Of a stretch of 35,921 nt of DNA, positions 30,421-35,921 are shown piece by piece. The notes beneath the pieces were generated by a model. The model was not told the origin of the DNA and made no database searches. It saw nothing but the letters and a program-made list of their open reading frames with translations. The stretch covers positions 1 through 35,921 of the forward strand of contig NZ_JTHN01000039.1 of the NCBI RefSeq assembly GCF_001399685.1, written 5' to 3'. A program made the translations under genes and the position numbers. The first letter of the stretch is position 1. Every line of letters starts with the position of its first letter. The DNA is from Paenibacillus sp. A3. Its GTDB lineage: Bacteria; Bacillota; Bacilli; Paenibacillales; NBRC-103111.

Positions 30421-31359
30421 CTTTAGCATCTTTTCAGCTTCTTGCCGGACCCGGATCTTCAGCGCCTCCGGCTCCAGCACCACGGCATTCGCTCCCCAGC
30501 CGAGCACCCAGTGCAACAGCTCTTCGGGCTGCCGGACGCGAAACGTGATGACCAAACCTTCCTCCCGATCCTCGAAGGCTTCCAGGTAAAAGCTGCACGT
30601 TTCCTTCACCCGATCCGCGATCGCCGGACTTGCCAGAATACGCACCCGGACGTTCCGGTCATCCGCAGGCAAGTAATCCTCCAATTGAAAATCCGGAGGA
30701 AACGAGAACGGGTCCTCCAGAACGGCCAGGCCGCTCATGCGGGACAACCGGAAATGGCGAAGCTCCTGCCGTAGCTCGCAATGCGCCAGCAAGATCCAGG
30801 AGCCGCGAACAAGGATAAGCCCGTAAGGGGCGGTCGTGCGGTGGCTATGGCGGTTCCCGTCAATCTCCGGCCTGTTTTTGGAGTAATGGAACTTGACCTT
30901 TCTCCGCTCCAATATCGCTTGCCGCAGGGCTTCCAAGTACTGCTTCTCCCGCCCGCTGATCTGCGCGTCACCCGCAGCCAGCAGCCGCATGGTCGCGCGG
31001 ACCCGGGACGCTTCGCCGCGGACACTCTCCGGCAAGACGGCTTCGATTTTGCCCCGGGCGCTCTGCGCCTTCGCGCCATACCCGGTATCGAACTTTTGTT
31101 CGACAAAGTCCGTTCCAATCAGCAGCGCCACCGCTTCTTCTACCGTAAAGCTCACCGGAGGGAGAAAATACCCCTCCATCAAGGAATACCCCTGCCCCGG
31201 AGCGCCGACAACCGGAACTCCCGCCTCGCTAAGCGCTTGAATGTCCCGGTAGATGGTTCGCGTACTCGTCTCGAAGCGGGCCGCCAAATCCTCCGCGCGC
31301 AGCCCCCCTTTACGCTGCAATTCGATGACGATGGCTAACAAACGATCTGTTTTGTTCAT
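30412..31359 (-). CDS. WYL-domain transcriptional regulator (YafY-like)
   Basis: A 315-residue regulator with an N-terminal winged helix (MNKTDRLLAIVIELQRKGGL, DLAARFETSTRTIYRDIQAL) and GVPVVGAPGQGYSLMEGYFL. The WYL domain (about 150-220, with TAPYGLILVRGSWILLAHC and the RLSRM strand) and the C-terminal extension (about 235-315) follow. WYL domains bind ligands such as nucleic acids or nucleotides and often control stress or defence genes. Here the neighbours are DinB and EVE genes, separated by a terminator, so their co-regulation is only possible. Confidence 0.93.
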   Translation of the reverse strand: MNKTDRLLAIVIELQRKGGLRAEDLAARFETSTRTIYRDIQALSEAGVPVVGAPGQGYSLMEGYFLPPVSFTVEEAVALLIGTDFVEQKFDTGYGAKAQSARGKIEAVLPESVRGEASRVRATMRLLAAGDAQISGREKQYLEALRQAILERRKVKFHYSKNRPEIDGNRHSHRTTAPYGLILVRGSWILLAHCELRQELRHFRLSRMSGLAVLEDPFSFPPDFQLEDYLPADDRNVRVRILASPAIADRVKETCSFYLEAFEDREEGLVITFRVRQPEELLHWVLGWGANAVVLEPEALKIRVRQEAEKMLKRY

Positions 31360-31575
31360 CTCTGCCCACCCTCTCCTGCACGATCGACTTGCGTCCTTTT
31401 GCCGAAGCCTGATTTGTTATCCTCATCTTATTACAATAACGCAATGAAAAACATAAGGCTTTTGAGGCCCCGGAAACCCACAGCAATGTTAAATAGATTT
31501 TTACTATTCATCCCCCTGCATTTGATGCTAGACTTAAACATAAGAATCTAGCGTGCAGCAAGGAGGTCACACACG

Positions 31576-32142
31576 ATGTCCATTGTCCCAAGCTTACTGG
31601 AGTTCAACAAGAAATTCGTTGCCGAGAAACGGTATGAAGATTACTTAACGGACAAATATCCCGATAAAGAAGTCGCCGTGCTGACCTGCATGGACACGCG
31701 GCTTAGCGAGCTGCTTCCGAAGGCGCTGGGTTTCAAAAACGGAGATGCGAAGTTCATCAAAAATGCGGGTGCGATTCTAACCCAGCCGTTCGGCAGCGCC
31801 ATGCGCAGCCTTCTGGTCGCCGTCTACGAGCTGGGTGCGCGCGAGGTGATCGTGATCGGTCACCACGGCTGCGGCATGACGGAGATTGATCCGGCGCGTA
31901 TGGTGAATAAATTCACGGAGCACGGCATCGATCCGTTAGTGATCGAGACGCTTGAAAACTCGGGCATTCGCATGGAAAAGTTTTTGCGCGGCTTTAGCTG
32001 TGCGGAGGAAGGCGTCATGCACAGCGTCAAAATGATCCGCAGACATCCGCTGTTCCCCCAAGCGATCCCTGTTCACGGCTTCGTGATGGACCCCGAAACC
32101 GGGGCGGTCGAGGTCATTGTCGAGGATTACAGGGAAGGTTGA
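31576..32142 (+). CDS. beta-class carbonic anhydrase (YtiB-like)
   Basis: A 188-residue zinc enzyme interconverting CO2 and bicarbonate. The ligands are Cys38 (with Asp40 and Arg42 in LTCMDTR), His96 and Cys99 (IGHHGCG). The FIKNAGAILTQPFGSAMRSL stretch and a compact length match the short Gram-positive type. AAGGAGG lies ten bases before ATG 31576. It is a single cytoplasmic gene; the next plus-strand gene begins 110 bases later with its own ribosome binding site. The 215-base divergent gap to the WYL gene contains no other gene. Confidence 0.95.
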   Translation: MSIVPSLLEFNKKFVAEKRYEDYLTDKYPDKEVAVLTCMDTRLSELLPKALGFKNGDAKFIKNAGAILTQPFGSAMRSLLVAVYELGAREVIVIGHHGCGMTEIDPARMVNKFTEHGIDPLVIETLENSGIRMEKFLRGFSCAEEGVMHSVKMIRRHPLFPQAIPVHGFVMDPETGAVEVIVEDYREG

Positions 32143-32253
32143 CCCGGTTAAAACATGGAAACCTCCTGCTTTCCTAAGCATTTAGAAAACGCGGCAACAA
32201 GAACGCCATCCATTTTTTACAATGGTGGTTGTCATCATGAAGGAGGACGTTTT

Positions 32254-34380
32254 GTGCGATTTTCGAAGCTTTTGGTGGCCATGATGACGGCCATGATCGT
32301 TATTATTGTTTTTCCTTGGCATGCGCGTGCGGCAGACAGCGATGCAAATGCCGATCTGACAAGTATTCATCAGGGCGCAGGGGCGCTCTCGCCCGCATTT
32401 TCACCGACCGTAACGGAATATTGGGTGAAGATGCGCAGCTCCGAACAAGGCTTCTACACATCCGCCATCCCCGCGGATTCCGGGGCGAAGATGGCGTACT
32501 CGATGAACGGAAGCGCCTGGATCAACCTGCCCGAAAATACGTCGACCGGCTATATCGCGACGAACCGGGGAGACAACAAGTTTCAAATCAAGGTTACCTC
32601 GGCCGATTCTTCAACAATCAACACGTACACGATCCATGTGTACTTTCCGGCAACAAACGATGCGGATTTGAGCGATTTGCGTATAAGCGGGGCGGCGTTA
32701 AGCCCGGCTTTCCAGCCTTCAACGACGAGTTACTCGACAAGTGTTCCTTACGCGATGAGCAGCGTGTCGCTCACTGGGGTGTTGGACGACCCCGCCGCCA
32801 CTTTCCTGATCAACGGAACGGCGGCATCCGACGGAGCCGCATTCGGCCCCATTCCTTTGAACGTCGGAAGCAATACGATCACGGTCCAGGCTACATCGAA
32901 CGATAAGACAGTCAATAAAACGTATACGATTACGGCCATGCGGGCTGCGCCTAGCACGAATACGAAGTTGAGTGCTTTAACCGTCTCCGGGGCCACATTA
33001 AATCCCCCTTTTGAACCGCAGGTTATGGGATATGTTCTGGCGGATGTCGGCTATGCGACCCGGGAAATGACGGTCACGCCGACGACGGCCGATTCGGCGG
33101 CGACTGTGCAGCTTCAAGTAAACGACGGAGGCTTCACAACGGTTAGCAGCGGCCTGCCAAGCCAGCCGTTTGCCCTGAACGTCGGGGGCAACCGCATTCA
33201 AGTCAAAGTAACCGCGGAAGACGGAAAAGCAACGAGTTTCTACACGATTAGCGTGAAGCGGCAAAACAACAACGCATGGTTAAGCGGGCTGGACGTGACC
33301 CCGGGGACCTTGAAAGAACCGTTCGTGTACGACAGGCTGGCTTATACGATGGCGGACGTCCCGTACTCCGCGTCCAGCTTGGCGGTAACGCCCGCATTAT
33401 TCGATGCGAACGCCTCCGTCTACGTTCGCGCCAACGGAGGAAGCTACATACCGGCGGCGAGCGGCTCTCCGGCTACCCTGCCTCTGACCGTGGGCAGCAA
33501 TACGCTGGAGATCAAGGTATTGGCCGAAGACCCATCCGTGGAAAAAATATATACGCTCACCGTAACGAGATTAAAGAATAGCGACGCCAGCTTGTCCGGC
33601 TTATCCGTTTCACCGGGACACCTTGACTTCTCCAGCCAGGTGACCGACTATTCCATGACGGTAAGCCGGTCCGTCCCATCGCTCACGGTGAAGCCCGTCT
33701 TGCCGGACAGCAACCCGGCCGCCAAGATTCAAGTCCGAGTCAACGGCGGCAGCTACGTTCCCGTACAGAGCGGCATGGACAGCCCGGCGCTGCCCTTGAT
33801 CTCCGGCACGCAAAATGTCATCGAAGTGCTGGTCACCGCGCAGGACGGGACCACCCGGCTGTACACCATTCGCGTGTCTCAAGCCGGAACGCCGGTGCTA
33901 ACGAAGCTGGTCATGGACGGAATGAACGTGCGGCTGACTTTTTCCGAGCCGCTGCGGTCTGTTGCGGATGCGACCTACTTCAGCGTCATCAATATGAGCC
34001 GCAACACCGCGCTGTCGGTAACCGATGTCGTCTACACGCCGGGAGATTCTGAAGCAGGCTTCACCGCAAGCGGCCCGCTGCAGCCGGGGGACGATCTGGA
34101 ATTCCGTATCCAAGCCGGCGCGGTAAGCAGCTTTAGCGGGGAAACGAACGCGGCCGTAAGCCTTAAGGCAGTCTACGGAGACGCCATGCAGCAAATGCTG
34201 CGCAGGCTGGCCGATTTCGATACCGACCACGACGGGATTGGCATCCGTGAAGTATTGGCTTATTTGAACTCGCCGTACGGGCGCAACGACTTGAACGGAG
34301 ACGGTCAATTTACCCGTGACGATGTGGCGATTGTGTTGAAACAGGTTGGGGCGAAATTCGTTTCGCCGCAGCAATCATAG
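32254..34380 (+). CDS. secreted protein with cadherin-like repeats, SbsA-like Ig domain and dockerin-like calcium loops
   Basis: A 708-residue exported protein. Its signal peptide is MRFSKLLVAMMTAMIVIIVF (start GTG), then PWHARAA. Five tandem cadherin-like beta-sandwich domains of about 100 residues follow, marked by recurring L-S-x-L-x-(V/I)-S/T-x-G-x-L starts and YTI-type ends (roughly 25-510). An SbsA/Ig-like domain (VRLTFSEPLRSVADATYF) follows at about 515-615. The last 60 residues hold two calcium-loop motifs, DTDHDGIGIREV and DLNGDGQFTRDDV, like dockerin or EF-hand repeats. GTG 32254 has AAGGAGGACG four bases upstream. No LPXTG or S-layer anchor is visible. It probably acts at the cell surface in adhesion or as a scaffold part. 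Confidence 0.85.
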   Translation: MRFSKLLVAMMTAMIVIIVFPWHARAADSDANADLTSIHQGAGALSPAFSPTVTEYWVKMRSSEQGFYTSAIPADSGAKMAYSMNGSAWINLPENTSTGYIATNRGDNKFQIKVTSADSSTINTYTIHVYFPATNDADLSDLRISGAALSPAFQPSTTSYSTSVPYAMSSVSLTGVLDDPAATFLINGTAASDGAAFGPIPLNVGSNTITVQATSNDKTVNKTYTITAMRAAPSTNTKLSALTVSGATLNPPFEPQVMGYVLADVGYATREMTVTPTTADSAATVQLQVNDGGFTTVSSGLPSQPFALNVGGNRIQVKVTAEDGKATSFYTISVKRQNNNAWLSGLDVTPGTLKEPFVYDRLAYTMADVPYSASSLAVTPALFDANASVYVRANGGSYIPAASGSPATLPLTVGSNTLEIKVLAEDPSVEKIYTLTVTRLKNSDASLSGLSVSPGHLDFSSQVTDYSMTVSRSVPSLTVKPVLPDSNPAAKIQVRVNGGSYVPVQSGMDSPALPLISGTQNVIEVLVTAQDGTTRLYTIRVSQAGTPVLTKLVMDGMNVRLTFSEPLRSVADATYFSVINMSRNTALSVTDVVYTPGDSEAGFTASGPLQPGDDLEFRIQAGAVSSFSGETNAAVSLKAVYGDAMQQMLRRLADFDTDHDGIGIREVLAYLNSPYGRNDLNGDGQFTRDDVAIVLKQVGAKFVSPQQS

Positions 34381-34420
34381 AAAGCAGCCGTTTCCCGGCA
34401 TCGGGGGACGGCTGCTTTTT
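34381..34420 (+). terminator. terminator of the cadherin-repeat gene
   Basis: AAGCAGCCGT/ACGGCTGCTT with inner CCC/GGG pairing is followed by TTTTT on the plus strand, immediately after the stop codon. Confidence 0.8.
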
Positions 34421-34438
34421 CGATCATCCGAGGCGCAA

Positions 34439-34467
34439 TTGAACCGGATACAAGTGCATGGTAAAAT
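34439..34467 (+). promoter_or_regulatory. promoter of the atypical SDR gene
   Basis: TTGAAC (34439-34444) and TAAAAT (34462-34467) are exactly 17 bases apart, and lie about 35 bases before ATG 34501. Confidence 0.6.
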
Positions 34468-34500
34468 CTGTATTAATATGACTGGAAAGGCGGTTAACCG

Positions 34501-35100
34501 ATGAGAATATTAGTTGTTGGCGCTACGGGAACGCTTGGCAGAGCTGTCGTCGACAGATTGAAGGATAACCACGAGATTATAAAAGCGGCGCGGAGCGGTG
34601 GCGATGTGACCGTAGATATGACATCAGCGGAGAGCATCGCGGCGATGTACGAAGCGGTAGGAAAAGTCGATGCGGTCGTTGTCACGGCAGGAAGCGCCAA
34701 GTTTCTTCCTCTGACCGCTATGACCCCGGAGGATAATCAGGTTGCCATCGACGGCAAGCTCAAAGGCCAGGTCAATATCGTTCTGCTCGGATTGAATTAT
34801 GTAAATGACGGCGGCAGCTTTACGCTGGTGTCAGGCATTTTAATGGACGACCCCATCCCGCAAGGAGCCTCTGCCGCTATGGCCAACGGCGCCATCCGGG
34901 CGTTCGTCAAGTCGGCTGCGATTGAAATGCCGCGGGGCATCCGGATTAACACCGTCAGTCCGAATGTGCTGGAAGAATCGTGGAACGATTATGCCGGTTA
35001 TTTCGCCGGGTTCGTGCCCGTTCCCGCCAGCAAAGCGGCCGCCGCGTATCAAAAGAGCATCGAAGGCAAACAGACCGGCCAGTGCTACGAAGTTTATTAA
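34501..35100 (+). CDS. short atypical SDR family protein (no YxxxK)
   Basis: A 199-residue Rossmann-fold protein of the short-chain dehydrogenase superfamily. The cofactor loop is VGATGTLGRAV (7-16 region), with VVVTAGSAKF (the NAG-type position), Ser111 (TLVSGI) and PRGIRINTVSPNVLEESW. Where classical SDRs have the catalytic YxxxK, the sequence reads SAAMANGAI (124-132), so both Tyr and Lys are missing. Proteins of this short lineage are widespread, but their reaction is unknown; they may be nucleotide-binding sensors or use another acid-base residue. AAAGGCGG lies seven bases before the ATG and a matched promoter is present. Confidence 0.88.
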   Translation: MRILVVGATGTLGRAVVDRLKDNHEIIKAARSGGDVTVDMTSAESIAAMYEAVGKVDAVVVTAGSAKFLPLTAMTPEDNQVAIDGKLKGQVNIVLLGLNYVNDGGSFTLVSGILMDDPIPQGASAAMANGAIRAFVKSAAIEMPRGIRINTVSPNVLEESWNDYAGYFAGFVPVPASKAAAAYQKSIEGKQTGQCYEVY

Positions 35101-35120
35101 GGCGGGACGCTTTAGCTATG

Positions 35121-35807
35121 CTATGCGGTAATGGTTTCTACCTCCACGGCAAAGATGTGCCGCATTTTCTTTAACGTATAATACACCGTTGTCGTGCGCA
35201 TCTTGGACGAAGCGGATACGACAATCTGCATTTGACGCTTGCCGTCGCTTAAATCCTTGATCTTGATATGCTTGACCTTCATTGAATTTTGTTCGATTTC
35301 GTCGATCAGCTTGGACATTTCGTCATTCTCCTGAACAACGATGTTGATCGACAGATCGCGCTCGCTCAGCTTGCTCGGACCTAACAGTTTGAACAGCGCA
35401 GGAACAAAATTAATGGCTGTAATGATGAGAATTGCCGCGCAGCCCGCTTCGAGGTAATAGCCGGCTCCCGTCGCAATGCCAAGTGCGGATGCGGCCCACA
35501 CCATCGCGGCGGTCGTGAGACCCGATATCACGTCGTTGCTGCGTCTAAGTATAACCCCGGCGCCAATAAAGCCGACTCCGCTGACGATTTGGGCGGCCAG
35601 GCGCATCGGATCCATATTCGTGTGTCCGGGGACCGAATATTGCTGTACAGAATTGATCGAAACAAGGGTAATCAAACAGCTCGCTACGGAAATGACCATA
35701 CTTGTCTTCATTCCAAGCGGCTTATGCTTGAGCTGACGATCCAAGCCGATCAATAAGCCGAGCAGCAGCGCGATCGCCATCTTAACCATGGAGTCATAAA
35801 CGTCCAA
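35121..35807 (-). CDS. MgtC/SapB family membrane protein
   Basis: A 228-residue protein with four or five N-terminal membrane helices carrying MgtC motifs: ALLLGLLIGLDRQLKHKPLG, IVSGVGFIGAGVILRRSNDV and GLTTAAMVWAASALGIATGA. A soluble C-terminal domain (about 150-228) has an ACT-like beta-alpha pattern. MgtC proteins help survival at low magnesium and inhibit F-type ATP synthase in pathogens; in soil Firmicutes the role is unclear. The start is TTG 35807 with AGGGGGCGG five bases before it; ATG 35789 is the alternative but has no ribosome binding site. The remaining 114 bases to the window end hold short hairpins and no recognised element. Confidence 0.9.
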   Translation of the reverse strand: MDVYDSMVKMAIALLLGLLIGLDRQLKHKPLGMKTSMVISVASCLITLVSINSVQQYSVPGHTNMDPMRLAAQIVSGVGFIGAGVILRRSNDVISGLTTAAMVWAASALGIATGAGYYLEAGCAAILIITAINFVPALFKLLGPSKLSERDLSINIVVQENDEMSKLIDEIEQNSMKVKHIKIKDLSDGKRQMQIVVSASSKMRTTTVYYTLKKMRHIFAVEVETITA

Positions 35808-35921
35808 TCATTCCGCCCCCTACCACTGCATTCAAAAATACGAGGGAGGAAATTTTCCCCTTAGAGCTTGCTGAGAAGCCCGCTTCGCGCAGAAAACTCT
35901 CTGCATACGCCGGTGGGGTAT

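Noticed and set aside
35808..35921. Riboswitch (magnesium or other) upstream of the MgtC-type gene
   Set aside because: Short hairpins such as GAAGC/GCTTC and GCAGA/TCTGC are present, but no known riboswitch core could be matched, and the region is cut by the window end.

Overview
The window looks like chromosomal DNA of a GC-rich, spore-forming member of the Firmicutes, most likely Paenibacillaceae (Paenibacillus, Cohnella or Brevibacillus type). The clues are strong GGAGG-type ribosome binding sites throughout, a pair of CotF-like spore genes behind a sigma-G-like promoter, futalosine-route menaquinone genes (mqnB, mqnD), and a large secreted protein with cadherin-like repeats. This assignment is inference from gene content; no database search was run.

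Layout. 1-1454 (minus): a truncated ABC-F ATPase gene behind a 47-codon leader ORF and an intrinsic terminator, the arrangement of antibiotic-inducible attenuators. 1576-3185 (minus): a YceI-family exported protein with two identical palindromes upstream, then a YdeI/OmpD-associated-type protein. 3246-4762 (minus): mqnB-mqnD. 4937-8196 (plus): an iron-acquisition operon (Fur-box promoter, AraC regulator, siderophore-binding lipoprotein, ferredoxin/flavodoxin-NADP-reductase-like flavoprotein). 8214-9572 (minus): an SNF-type sodium symporter. 9815-10681 (plus): PspC and PspA envelope-stress proteins. 10734-12335 (minus): a TVP38/VTT membrane protein, then two DNA-alkylation repair genes (alkyltransferase-like protein and 3-methyladenine glycosylase).

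12506-23233 (minus) is the centrepiece: a run of ten genes on one strand. It encodes a complete Opp/Dpp-type ABC importer (two permeases, binding lipoprotein, two ATPases), an M20 amidohydrolase, an IclR regulator, and three poorly understood enzymes (DUF1177, AroM family, M29-aminopeptidase-like). A consensus promoter with a perfect 17-bp palindrome just downstream precedes it, and a strong terminator follows it. I read it as an uptake-and-degradation system for one peptide-like compound whose identity is not visible.

23299-24138: two spore-coat-type genes (plus), antisense to the 3' flank of uppP (24141-24971, minus). 25112-26858: divergent LysR regulator and FabG-like SDR. About 27060-28480 is an AT-rich island, probably acquired: a possible small membrane peptide flanked by a minus-strand terminator, a secreted YiiX/NlpC-like protein and a DUF3139 protein. 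28498-29177 holds two frameshifted remnants, one an M23 peptidase. 29284-31359 (minus): EVE, DinB and WYL-regulator genes. 31576-35100 (plus): beta-carbonic anhydrase, the cadherin-repeat surface protein, and an SDR lacking the usual catalytic Tyr/Lys. 35121-35807 (minus): an MgtC-family membrane protein. No tRNA, rRNA, CRISPR array, transposase or integrase was recognised.
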